64,000 nucleotides of DNA, taken from NCBI RefSeq assembly GCF_050003625.1, contig NC_134399.1:219102975-219166974 (forward strand), written 5' to 3'. The notes beneath the pieces were generated by a model. That model was not told the DNA's origin and ran no database searches. It saw nothing but the letters and a program-made list of their open reading frames with translations. This document shows, piece after piece, positions 12,541 through 22,579 of this stretch (the stretch's first letter is position 1; every line of letters begins with the position of its first letter). Position numbers and translations under genes: made by a program. The DNA comes from Haematobia irritans (lineage: Eukaryota > Arthropoda > Insecta > Diptera > Muscidae).

Positions 12541-12950
12541 TCGTTTTGTTTTGTTATTGTTGGTTTTGTTCTTTAAGCATTGTTGTTGTTTTTTATTGCA
12601 ACTTAAAACCATACGTTGACTAAACTACAAGTGTAGCTTAACCAACAGAGGAAAAGAATGTTTGTCAAATTTATTTGGGCAAAGCCCTATAGACTGCAAG
12701 ATGGTTGGATGGACGCACGTTTCGGAATTACCACATTCCTCATCAGCATCCTCTACTTGCAGCAAAACAATCAACCAATTATCAGAATAAATTCAGGCAG
12801 TTCATTAAAAATTCCGAAACGTGCGTCCATCCAACCATCTTGCAGTCTATAGGGCTTTGCCCAAATAAATTTGACAAACATTCTTTTCCTCTGTTGGTTA
12901 AGCTACACTTGTAGTTTAGTCAATGCAGGGTTTTAAGCTGAAATCAAAAA
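12541..12950. mobile_element. Element with a 125-bp-arm palindrome
   Basis: The left arm (about 12605-12729: TAAACTACAAGTGTAGCTTA ... GGACGCACGTTTCGGAATT) is repeated inverted at about 12810-12934 with an 80-bp spacer, a near-perfect hairpin. Three further copies of the left half occur at 31925-32280, 55080-55345 and (split) 56530-57035, none palindromic, so the palindrome is specific to this copy and arose by inverted duplication of one half. Flanking GTTGTTGTTTTTT tracts belong to the element. Always found inside 29-bp arrays. Its function and class are unknown. Confidence 0.8.
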
Positions 12951-12964
12951 AAAAAAAAAAACAA

Positions 12965-13255
12965 CAAAAATTTTATTTCTATAGAAAATGTTGTCTAAAT
13001 TTTATTTCTATAGAAAAATTTTGTAAAAATTTTAGTTCTGTAGAAAATTAGTCAAAATTTTATTTCTATAGAAAATTTTTATCAAGATTTATGTCTATAG
13101 AAAATTTTGTGAAAATTTTATTTCTATAGAAACTTTTTGTCAAAATTTTATTTCTACGAGTATAGAAACTTTTTGTCAAAATTTTATTTGTATAGAAAAA
13201 AATTTGTCAAAAATTTATTTATATAGAAAATGTTGTCAAAATATTATTTCTGTGG
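12965..13255 (+). repeat. 29-bp minisatellite array, continuation
   Basis: Same unit and orientation as the array left of the palindrome, so the palindromic element was inserted into, or copied with, a single array. Confidence 0.9.
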
Positions 13256-15205
13256 CAACCGGGTTTGTGGGTCATTTGATCTAATGACCCACAATTATAA
13301 AATATATAATTACCGACATTTTTTTGCTTTGAACAACAAATTAAAAAAATATCGAATGCTTTAGTTTGTTGCATTACTTTTCAGCATCCCTATAATTCAG
13401 ATTCAAAAATCTCTTAATTAAATAATTAATTAGTAGTTATTAAAGTACACTGGTAGAAAAAGATTGCAATATAACAAAAAATATTTTTCATTGAAATTGA
13501 GCAAACGAAAAAAATTTGCAAAATGCAAACTTTCTGTATTGTAATAAATTACCTATTTTTATAATGATACATGTCATACCGTCAATGAATATTTTCATTG
13601 CCTTAATGAACAAATTTTGTTGGCTTAATTTTAATGACATTCTTATTTTGTGTATTTCTTAAAAATCAAAAAGGTTTTTACTAGATACAAATTTCATTCA
13701 TCACAATGTTCGTTTTGTAATCAAAATTAAAATAATGTGTGCAGACATAATTCAACCTTCTTCATTTTAATATTCCCCAGTGTCAAAAATTCAAAATTAA
13801 ATTCCATTATCCCATTTTATTAAAAAATATTTTTATTAAAATATTTTTCTGATTTTTCTACTTTAATACTCGTATATTCTTCATAAAGCTTCTAGTGACT
13901 ATAGATGTTTTTATTACTTTGTGAAATATTCTTCTTTTTTGTTCTTTATGGGAGAAAAGGGATGGAATGGAAGAAAACTTGTATGGCATATTTCGAAAGG
14001 CAAAAATCGTCACAAAAAAAAAATGAAAATATTTTTCCCTCTAGATCAAAATTCTTTTCATATATTTTCCATTTTTTGTTTGTTATGTCCTTTCTTTTGA
14101 GTTCGTTAGTCCGTTTTATTTAGCCTAATCTCACTCCCCACCTTAACACCCAAACTCATAATATCGTCTATCCATTTAACGTTTATGGTATTTTTGAAAA
14201 GTTGCCAAAGCTGAACACAAAAATTTTTTTTTTTTGAAAATTATAAACTCAAAAAAAGCAAGAAGAAGGAGAAGAAAGGACCCCAACCAAAACGAAATAA
14301 GTAATTTTCAAAAAACAAAAAAAAAAAAACTGTGGGGAGCAGAGGCATATTTTAGCTTTGCCAAAAATGAAAGAGGAGGCCTGTTTCGAAAAAAAGAAGG
14401 AAAAAAATTGTATCCTTAAACAAATAAAAAGGCATGTCTTTTTTTAACCTAAAAAACACACAAATGCCCAAAAAACACACATACAATTGTATATATATAT
14501 CCCCACACCGCACACACACACACACACTTGAAGCGACACATACATATTCCAAGGATATGCAGCAGTGGAATATTTGCCATACAAAGAATAACCACCCACA
14601 AGATTTAGCCCAATTTTTTCGTTGTCTTGATGCTGTTGTTATTGTTTGTTTGTTACGAGAATAATAAAAAAAATCCAAAACTAAAAATGTTTGCCAAAGG
14701 ATTTCCCCCTCCTCTCTATATAAGGGGTAGATGGAGAATTTTTCCTTTTTGAGAACATATAATGTAATTCTTCTTTAACATCCCTTTTTTCAAAAAAAGC
14801 CTTAAAAAACATAAAAGTTTTGAGGGGTTTTGTGTGCCAAAGAATTATTGGAAATTTTAAATTGACAAGGAGAGATGTTCTATTTGTTTAAATTGGAGTT
14901 CTCACACAGAAACAAATATTTCCAATTCAAATTGGAATTGATTGAAAAAAACTGAAAATTTAATCAAATAAAAAATTGTTATTTTTAATTAAATTAAAAA
15001 ATAAAGTTAGTTAGGAATTAATTAAAATATTAATTTTTAATTAAAATATAAATTATTCCAATTAACATTTTAAACAAATATTTCCAATCAAAAACAAAAT
15101 ATTGACCTAATATGAAACTTTATGCAGTCTAGATTTTAATTTAAATTAAATTAAAAAATAAAAACACTTAAAAAAATATTTTAAATTGTTTACGTTTTTA
15201 ATAAC
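13256..15205. other. Gene-free AT-rich stretch
   Basis: No recognisable gene. It contains a (CA)n microsatellite at about 14512-14527, A/T homopolymers, and at 14904-15200 an AT-rich segment starting CACACAGAAACAAATATTTCC whose start resembles the CAC-ended MITEs, but I could not find a matching right end. The frames at 13905-14123 and 14352-14678 are low-complexity and unsupported. Confidence 0.5.
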
Positions 15206-16887
15206 AACAAGTAAGGAAAGTCTAAAGTCGGGCGGGGCCGACTATATTATACCCTGCACCACTTTGTAGATCTAAATTTTCGATACCATATCACATCCGT
15301 CAAATGTGTTGGGTGTCCCAAATACATACATTTAAATATCACTCGATCTAGACAGAATTTGATAGACTTCTACAAAATTTATAGACTCAAAATTTAAGTC
15401 GGCTAATACACTAGGGTGGAACACAATGTTAGTAAAACATATGGGAAACATTTAAATCTGAAGCAATTTTAAGGAAACTTCGCCAAAGTTTATTTATGAT
15501 TAATGGCTCGATATATATTTATTTGATGATAAGGAAAATTACAGTCCTTTTTACAAGTTTCGACTAAGCAGAGGCGATTTTAAAAGGGAAAATGTTGGTA
15601 TTTTGACCAGTTTTGTCGAAATCAGAAAAACATATATATAGAAGTTATATCTAAATCTGAACCGATTTCAATCAAATTTGGCACACATGACTATACTACC
15701 AATTGTACTCCTTGTGCAAAATTTCAAGCTAATCACACTGAAAAAACAGTGAACCCACCAGGAAGAAAACTTTAGGTTAATTTTAGAAAATTTTGAATAT
15801 TTGTAGAAAATTTTAACTAAACTGTATTACAAACGTTGGCATCACGCCGATGTCATAAAAATAAGTAAATATCTTTCGACAAATACAAGAAAATTTATTA
15901 GACATAACTAAGTTTTTTCAATTGTTAAAGAAAATTTTGTAGTTTGAAGAAAAAACTTGGAGTTCAAAATTGCAAGAATGTCTTTAGTGACATACGAAGT
16001 TCACGATGGACGCATTTTTGGTAAAATGTACAAATTTAAAGAAATTCTGAACTATTTTGTGGAAGACACGAATTTAGTTAATCTTTATGCTTCATTTGAG
16101 TATATTTTTTTCCTCGGGTTTAGTTAATTTAACTAACGTACACAAAAAAGTATTAGAGTAAAGAAAACTTTCTCCAAACATAATATTTCTATGAACTAAA
16201 ATGAAGTTAAATTGGCTTTAGTGAAATAGAGAGTTCACTTTTTTTTGAGTGCAGGATAAAACTCTGGCTTCTGGGTCCATATAAGTGCATATCGGGCGAA
16301 CGATATATATGGGAGCTATATCTAAATCTGAATCGATTTCAACCAAATTTGGCACGCATAGCTACAATGCTAAATCTACTCCCTGTGCAAAATTTCAACC
16401 ACATTGGTCCCAAACTCCGGCTTTTAGGACCATATTAGTCCATATCGGGCGAAACATATATATGGGAGCTATATCTAAATCTGAACCGATTTCAATCAAA
16501 TTTTGCACACTTGACTATAGTATTATGTTTGTACAAAATTTCAAGCAAATCGGTATAAAACTCTGGCTGCTGGGTCCATATTAGTGCATATCGGGCGAAA
16601 GATATATATGGGAGCTATATCTACATCTGAACCGATTTCTTCCAAAATCAATAGGGTTCTATTCTGACCCAAATTAGGAACATATGCCAAATTTGAAGGC
16701 GATTGGACTTAAATTGATCACAAAAATGTGTTCACAGACAGACGGACGGACATGGTTATATCGACTCAGGGACCCACCCTGAGCATTATTGCCAAAGACA
16801 CCATGTGTCTATCTCGTCTCCTTCTGGGTGTTACAAACATATGCACTAACTTATAATACCCTGTTCCACAGTGTGGCGCAGGGTATA
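15206..16887 (-). mobile_element. HINE (DINE-1-like Helitron) family A, copy 1
   Basis: Left terminus AACAAGTAAGGAAAGTCTAA followed by GTCGGGCGGGGCCGAC; right terminus is the hairpin TACCCTGTTCCACAGTGTGG leading to CAGGGTATA. Near the right end are an ACAGACGGACGGACATG tract and AACACCCAGAAGG (both read on the reverse strand), the layout of Drosophila INE-1/DINE-1 elements as I recall them. It holds about three 153-bp internal units (CATATATATGGGAGC TATATC motif) and a nested MITE at 15736-16251. No protein coding; mobilisation would need a Helitron/Helentron supplied in trans. Confidence 0.8.
15736..16251. mobile_element. 516-bp MITE with CACTSAAAAAA ends, nested in HINE-A
   Basis: Left end CACTGAAAAAACAGTGAAC; right end, reverse-complemented, CACTCAAAAAAAAGTGAAC. 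It splits the host HINE between AAGCTAATCA and CAGGATAAAACTCTGG; other family A units read AATCGGTATAAAACTCTGG, consistent with a 2-bp CA target duplication. A related partial copy is at 27117-27310 (shared GTTAATTT, TAACTAAA and CACTAACGTACRCAAAAAA phrases). Non-coding. Confidence 0.75.
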
Positions 16888-18090
16888 ATAACCATGTCCG
16901 TCTGTCTGTCTGCTGTAATCACCCTACAGTCTTCAATAATGAAGCAATCGTGCTGAAATTTTGCATAAACTCGTATTTTGTCTGCAGGCAGGTCAAGTTC
17001 GAAGATGGGCTATATCGGTCCAGGTTTTGATATAGTCCCCATATAAACCGACCTCCCGATTTGGGGTCTTAGCCTTATAGAAACCGTAGATTTTATCCAA
17101 TTCGCCTAAAATTGAAAATCTAGAGGTATTTTAGAACCATAAAGAGGTGTGCCAAAAATGGTGAGTATCGATTCATGTTTTGGTATAGCCCCCATATAGA
17201 CCTATATCCCGATTTTACTTCTTGGACTTCTAGAATCCGTAGTTTTTTATCCGATTTGCCTGAAATTGGAAATCTAGAGGTACTTGACGACCATAAAGAG
17301 GTGTGTCAAAAATTGTGAGTATCGGTCCATGTTTTGGTAGAGCCCCCATATAGACCGATCTCCCGATTTTTCTTATTGGGCTTCTAGAATCCGTAGTTTT
17401 TATTCAATTTATCTGAAATTTAAAATCTAGAGGTATTTTAGAACCATAAAGAGGTGTACCAAAAATGATGAGTATGGGTTCATGTTTTGGTATATCCCGC
17501 ATATAGATCGATATCCAGATTTTACTTCTTGGGTTTATAGAAATCGTAGTTTTTATCCAATTTCCCTCAATTTGAAAATCTAGAAGTATTTTAGGACTAT
17601 AAAAAGGTGTGCCGAAAATGGTGAGTCTCTGTCCATGTTTTCATATAGCCCCCATATAGACCGATCTCCAGATTTTACTTCTTGGGCTTATAAAAACCGT
17701 AATTTGCCTGAAATTGGAAATCTAGAAGTTTTGTAGGACCATAAAGAGGCCCGACGAAAATGTAGAGTATCGGTCAATGTTTTAGTATATCCGTAGCTTT
17801 TATCCTATTTGCCTGAAATTGTAAATATACTAGATTTTTAGACTAAAAAATAATTTAGTTTTTATCGGTCCATTTGGTAAGGCCTCCGAATAAACCGATT
17901 TCACTTCTTGAGGGTATAGAAGGCGCAATGATCATGAAAATTGCTTCAAACAGAATTTCAAATTTCCAGATTTTACTTCTCGAAATTATTTAAATAATGG
18001 TGGTGAAAAAAGAGATGTTAATGATTTCTCTAAAACTCAAACAAAAATGGTTCTTATAAATCCAGAATCTGATATAGTCTTCATAGGTAA
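16888..18090 (+). mobile_element. HINE family C, copy 1 (5' end missing)
   Basis: Starts abruptly at CCATGTCCGTCTGTCTGTCT, about 130 bp inside the element when compared with the complete copy at 47882-51249. It then runs through several 153-bp units (GGTATAGCCCCCATATAGACC, TCTAGAGGTATTTTAG) and ends near ATCCAGAATCTGATATAGTC, where homology to the complete copy (near 51050) is cut shortly before the non-LTR relic. It abuts HINE-A copy 1 head to head. Confidence 0.8.
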
Positions 18091-18124
18091 AATTGTTTCT
18101 AAGAGGCAAATTTTTTCTTATATG

Positions 18125-18571
18125 CTATGAAAGCCCAGTGCCTTGGATGGTTTCGCGCTGTTCGGCTATGGTAAATTGTGGTGTGTCATCGGCTTGGAGA
18201 CCACGTATGCGACGAGTGGCTCTCCTTTTCGCTCTATCACTCTCGGGATGCTGGACAAACTGTCGGTTGAAGTATTTAGCGCATCTCTTCGTATCAGTTA
18301 TGGTCACGTCGCCAAAGGTGACTGAAATCCCATCATCCCTCGTAGCGGGGTTCAAGAGGGCTCTCACTGTTGACCACAATTTACCTGTTCCTGTGCCTAG
18401 GTTACATTGCTTCAGGTGTTCTAACCATGTGTTCCGCTTGTGCTCGTCGACCATCTTAGTAATCTCTAGATTCTGTTCCCTGATTGTAGGGTCAGCAGGG
18501 TTAGCGCGACGGCGTTCATCAGGCTCGTCTGCGAGTCCCGCCGCTTCAGCTGGGAAGTTGGGCCGTAACAC
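18125..18571 (-). pseudogene. Non-LTR linker between endonuclease and reverse transcriptase
   Basis: A frame reading PNFPAEAAGLADEPDERRR ... ITKMVDEHKRNTWLEHLKQC ... KLWSTVRALLNPATRDDGIS ... YFNRQFVQHPESDRAKRR. This matches the charged linker that precedes the reverse transcriptase in this group (LW.TVKAL and F.FN..F patterns). It ends at FTIAEQRETIQGTG, where the family would continue into SSKA.GPDG, so the break is right at the start of the reverse transcriptase domain. Confidence 0.8.
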
Positions 18572-18945
18572 CCTCTGGTCAACATGAACATGAGAGGGGG
18601 GCGGGAGTTCACTGAAGCGGCGATCTGTATATTCTTTGAAGCCTTCCCAGTTGGCTTTTTTTGGTTTATAAATGTCCGGCGCTCAGGGGTTATAAAATCG
18701 GAGGGTCGGTTAATGGTGAGAATTATGGGGAGGGGGTCTGATCCCAATGAAATGACGGGTTGCCAGGAAACGTCATTTATCAGACCAGACGATGCTAAAG
18801 ATAAATCTGGCGAACTGCTACAATCACCCATAATTCTCGTGGGGGCCTCTTCGTTCACCGTGCAAAATGTGGAGTCATCTATCTGCTCTGCCAAAGCTAT
18901 GCCTCTCTTGTCATTACCCAGGAGAGAATGCCAAAGTTAATGGTG
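18466..18945 (-). pseudogene. Non-LTR endonuclease, C-terminal part
   Basis: Translation in pieces gives SLLGN-type residues, then ALAEQIDDSTFCTVNEEAP, RIMGDCSSSPDLSLASSGL, VSWQPVISLGSDPLPIILTI. The SSPDLSLAS and SDHxP blocks are hallmarks of AP-type endonucleases. This copy has SDP in place of SDH, losing the catalytic histidine. Just upstream, in another frame (about 18940-19060), NVYIPPVG and LVLGDFNAHH are readable, followed by a stop. Confidence 0.85.
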
Positions 18946-19150
18946 GGCATTAAAGTCTCCCAGAACCAAACGGTTAGGTCCGCACAACAGCCACTCAATG
19001 TTTGAGCTATAACCTGGAGCACAGCAACCAACCGGAGGTATATACACATTGTATAGCTATATCTCGGCTCTATGTCGGCAGCCCCAGACTTGACTGCCAC
19101 CAGTCAAGTCTGGGGCCACCAGACCAGTATCTGGCACAAGCGGGATAGGC

Positions 19151-19819
19151 CTATACTGCACGGAAGCCAGCCACGACCTCCACTTCCACATTGTATCCAT
19201 CACAATTGGGCAAGCTACAGGTGTCATTTAGCTTCGTCACTTGGATTGCCGCGACCCTGATCCTCTTCCGATTCATAAAATCTACTATTTCGCTAATCTT
19301 ACCACGGAGCTCGCTGCAATTAAATTGCAAAAATGATGCACTATCCGGAACTGGTACAACAATAGTGGGTTTTAGATGCTGCGGCGGAGAATATTGTTGT
19401 GCGGGAGATGTCGGGGGGGTCGAATAGTCTGATGACCCACTGCTGCTATCACTGACACAGCATCCTGCCACGTAGTCTGTATGACTATACTCCCGTAGCG
19501 ATGTTGAGCCGGAACAGTTCCGGAAGTGCACCCACTCCAAGCACCGGTTACACTTCACCGAAACCGAACGATGGTGAATTAGGTTTCGGCAGACCGAACA
19601 GTACCATGGTCCGGGGTTTTCCTCTATCCCGGCTCGGACCAAAAGCAAACGGAGAAGGCTCCCCGGGATGCACCTTCTCCAACACAAAACAAACGGGCGA
19701 AACAACACGTACACTGATGTGGCAGCCGCTGGCCGATGAATAAAATCCATCGGGTGCAATCCGGTGCAAAGAACCCGCCGCCGTGGGATTGAGTGCATAG
19801 TCGTTTTGAGACATGTCAT
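19151..19819 (-). pseudogene. Non-LTR ORF fragment: 2A-like motif, zinc finger, endonuclease start
   Basis: A 222-codon frame. Residues 63-71 read AGIEENPGP, a 2A-like ribosome-skipping motif. Residues 74-102 carry CxxC...CxxCLEWVHxxxC, a PHD-like treble-clef finger whose last cysteine pair is disrupted. Residues 164-198 (FLQFNCSELRGK ... AIQVTKLN) are the start of an AP endonuclease domain. The family normally has QET here; this copy has QVT (Val194), losing the metal-binding glutamate, while Asn167 is kept. A second frame starting at 19814 (MSQNDYALNP...) probably encodes the true N-terminus, joined by a frameshift near residue 45. Confidence 0.85.
19607..19633 (-). other. 2A-like peptide coding motif (AGIEENPGP)
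   Basis: The codons specify A-G-I-E-E-N-P-G-P, fitting the 2A core pattern (D/G)-x-E-x-N-P-G-P. In functional 2A sequences the ribosome skips the bond between the final Gly and Pro, releasing the upstream peptide. Here it would separate about 70 N-terminal residues from the zinc finger and endonuclease. The residue two before the first Glu is Gly rather than the more usual Asp, so activity is uncertain. N-terminal 2A motifs are known in some non-LTR retrotransposons. Confidence 0.75.
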
Positions 19820-19822
19820 TAT

Positions 19823-20351
19823 AAAAAATCTAAGAATCTACTTATACATCTTTAAAGTAAAAAAAATGGTTTTCTTAATTTCAAAAACACTTCAAACCAA
19901 AGATTCCAGATGCTCAAAGTAGAATATAACCCATATTTGAAACTTTTCTATTTTTAATTGAAAGCTGCAATATTTCAGTAAATTTTAAAACTATTTCTTT
20001 ATAGCAATAATATTTTTTTCTTTATTTTAAGAAAAATCGGCCTTACTTCAAAGGCATACAACTTTAACGGAGGGATGCGAAGTTCAAAATTGTGTGTTCA
20101 AAATTTAAAGGGAAACATTTTTAAAGCTAAAATTATGAACTTTCAATTAATTAAAATTTCTTCATTTTAAATATATGTGCCCTTGGCATTGTTTAAATTG
20201 AGCATCCTATAATTTAGGATGCATAACTTTTCGTATTAGGTCAATATTTTTTATCAGTCCGGAGTTGGTTGCCATATAAATATCAGCTACGCAGTACATA
20301 TGTTTGCTGCTGTAAAGAAGAACAATGTGGCCAAAATCCAATCAACATTTT
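19823..20351. other. No feature seen
   Basis: AT-rich spacer between the non-LTR relic and the next HINE. The only structure is a short hairpin GCATCCTATAATTTAGGATGC at about 20202-20222. Confidence 0.5.
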
Positions 20352-20626
20352 TATACCCTCCATCATAGGATGGGGGTATATTAACTTTGTCATTCCGTTT
20401 GTAACACATCGAAATATTGCTCTAAGACCCCATAAAGTATATATATTCTGGGTCGTGGTGAAATTCTGAGTCGATCTAAGCATGTCCGTCCGTCCGTCCG
20501 TCCGTCTGTTGAAATCACGCTAACTTCCGAACGAAACAAGCTATCGACTTGAAACTTGGCACAAGTAGTTGTTATCGATGTAGGTCGGATGGTATTGAAA
20601 ATGGGCCATATCGGTCCACTTTTACG

Positions 20627-21960
20627 TATAGCCCCCATATAAAGGGACCCTCAGATTTGGCTTGTGGAGCCTCTAACAGAAGCATATTTCATCCGATCCG
20701 GCTGAAATGTGGTATATGGTGTTGGTATATGGTCTCTAACAACCATGCAAAAATTGGTCCACATCGGTCCATAATTATATATAGCCCCCATATAAACCGA
20801 TCCCCAGATTTGGCTTGCGGAGCCTAAAAGGGAAGCAAATTTCATCCGATCCGGCTGAAATTTGGTACATGGTGTTGGTATATGGTCTCTAACAACCGTG
20901 AAAAAATTGGTTCATATCGGTCCATAATTATATATAACCCCCATATAAACCGATCCCCAGATTTGGCTTGCGGAGCCTCAAAGAGAAGAAAATTTCATCC
21001 GATCCGGCTGAAATTTGGTACATGATGTTGGTATATGGTCTCTAACGACCATGCAAAAATTGGTCCATATCGGTCCTTAATTATATATAGCCCCCATATA
21101 AACCGATCCCCAGATTTGGCTTGTGGAGCCTCTAAGAGAAGCATATTTCATCCGATCCGGCTGAAATTTGGTACATGGTGTTGGTATATGGTCTTTAACA
21201 ATCATGCAAAGATTGGTCCACATCGGTCCATAATTATATATAGCCCCCATATAAACCGATCCCCAGATTTGGCTTGCGGAGCCTCAAAGAGAAGCAAATT
21301 TCATCCGATTCGGCTGAAATTTGGTACATGATGTTGGTATATGGTCTCTAACAACCATGCAAAAATTGGTCCACATTGGTCCATAATTATATATAGACCC
21401 CATATAAACCGATCTCCAGATTTGGCTTGCGAAGCCTCAAAGAGAAGCAAATTGCATCCGATCCTGCTGAAATTTGGTACATGGTATTGGTATATGGTCT
21501 CTAACAACCGTGCATTGGTCCACATCGGTCCATAATTATATATAGCGCCCATATAAACCGATCCCCAGATTTGGGTTGCGGAGCCTCAAAGAGAAGCAAA
21601 TTTCATCCGATCCGCCTGAAATTTGGTACATGATATTGGTATATGGTCTCTAACAACCATGCAAAAATTGGTCCACATCGGTCCATAATTATATATAGCG
21701 CCCATATAAACCGATCCCCAGATTTGGCTTGCGGAGCCTCAAAGAGAAGCAAATTTCATCCGATCCTGCTGAAATTTGGTACATGGTATTGGTATATGGT
21801 CTCTAACAACCGTGGCAGAATAGGTCCATATCGGTCCATAATTATATATAGCCCCCATATAAAACGTTCTCCAGATTTGACCTCCGAAGCGTCTTGGTGG
21901 AGCAAAATTCATCCGATCCGGTTCAAATTAGGAACGTGGTGTTAGTATATGGTCGCTAAC
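20627..21960 (+). repeat. 153-bp tandem array of HINE-B
   Basis: The marker ATAGCCCCCATATAAA (with variants) starts at 20781, 20934, 21087, 21240, 21393, 21542, 21695 and 21848: seven intervals, six of exactly 153 and one of 149. Each unit carries CCGATCCGGCTGAAATTTGG, GGTATATGGTCTCTAACAAC, GCAAAAATTGGTCCA, ATCGGTCCATAATTATATAT. Because 153 is a multiple of three, one frame stays open for about 100 codons on either strand. Confidence 0.95.
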
Positions 21961-22015
21961 AACCATACCAAAATTGGTCCAATCACACAAAAATTGGTCC
22001 ATATCGGTTGATAAT

Positions 22016-22340
22016 CATGGTTGCCACTAGAGCCAAAAATAATCTACCAAAATTTTATTTCTATAGAAAATTTTGTCAAAATTTTATTTCTAGAGAAAAT
22101 TTTGTTAAAATTTTATTCGGTTCATAATAAAATTTTCATCCTTGTCAAAATTTTATTTCTATAGAAAATTTTGTCAAAAGTTTATTTCTATAGAAAATTT
22201 TGTTAAAATTTTATTTCTGTAGAAATTTTTGTCAAAATTTTCTTTCTATAGAAAATTTTGTCAAAATTTTTATTTCTATAGACAATTTTGTGAAAATTTT
22301 ATTTCTGTAGAAAATTTTGTCAAAATTTTTACTTTGTCAA
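22016..22340 (+). repeat. Short 29-bp array with element terminus, inside HINE-B
   Basis: Begins with ATCATGGTTGCCACTAGAGC then AATAATCTACCAAAATTTTA, the same terminus as the minisatellite-bearing TIR element at 5870-5905 (reverse). About ten 29-bp units follow. HINE-B copy 3 (43346-45790) has a longer array at the equivalent place, so the insertion predates the spread of these two copies. Confidence 0.85.
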
Positions 22341-22579
22341 ACTGAATTATATACGTATTGGATCGATCTTTTTTGATTTAATATATACCACGTATGGACT
22401 TACATACAATTTAGAAGATGGTGTTAGTAGGTTTTGAGATACCTTGCCATCGGCAAGCGTTACCCCAACTTAAGTAATTCGATTCTGGATGGCAGCGTTT
22501 AGAAGAAGTTTCTACGCAATCCATGATGGAGGGTACATAAGCTTCGGCCTGGCCGAACTTACGGCCGTATATACTTGTT

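Larger units (their letters stand above)
18118..19822 (-). pseudogene. Non-LTR retrotransposon ORF2, 5' half only, inactivated
   Basis: On the reverse strand, in order: an N-terminal region, a 2A-like motif, a PHD-like zinc finger, an AP-type endonuclease and the linker toward reverse transcriptase. The reading frame is broken into at least four pieces by frameshifts and a stop after the GDFNAHH motif (about 18940). The sequence stops around 18118, before any reverse transcriptase motif. Keeping the 5' part while losing the 3' part is the reverse of normal 5' truncation, so a later deletion or rearrangement is likely. GC content is clearly higher than the surroundings. The overall type (APE endonuclease, jockey/I-like group) is inferred from motif order. 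Confidence 0.9.
20352..22579 (+). mobile_element. HINE family B, copy 1, full length
   Basis: Starts with a strong hairpin TATACCCTCCATC/GATGGGGGTATA (20352-20380), then GTTTGTAACACATCGAAATA, CATAAAGTATATATATTCTG, GAGTCGATCTAAGCATGTCC and (GTCC)n at about 20484-20508. It ends with CTTCGGCCTGGCCGAACTTA (hairpin), ACGGCCGT and ATATACTTGTT. This order parallels Drosophila INE-1 (TATACCC hairpin, TATAAAGTATATATATTC, GAGTCGATCT.GCCATGTCCG, ...CTTGTT), as recalled. The interior holds nine 153-bp units and a short 29-bp array at 22030-22330. The frames in it come from the repeats. Confidence 0.88.

Noticed and set aside
12658..12914. Two overlapping ~65-aa frames in the palindromic element
   Set aside because: They span the palindrome and its spacer, are absent in sister copies and have no domain.
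14352..14678. 108-aa minus-strand frame
   Set aside because: Crosses a (CA)n tract and homopolymers; composition is low-complexity and no domain is seen.
18093..18587. 164-aa forward frame and other + strand frames at 18.1-19.8 kb
   Set aside because: They lie opposite the recognised non-LTR frames on the minus strand and show no domain of their own.
21035..21945. ~100-aa frames such as those with NNHAKIGPHRSIIIYSPHIN in HINE arrays
   Set aside because: The 153-bp unit is a multiple of three, so a frame stays open by chance on both strands. The same positions encode different peptides on the opposite strand.
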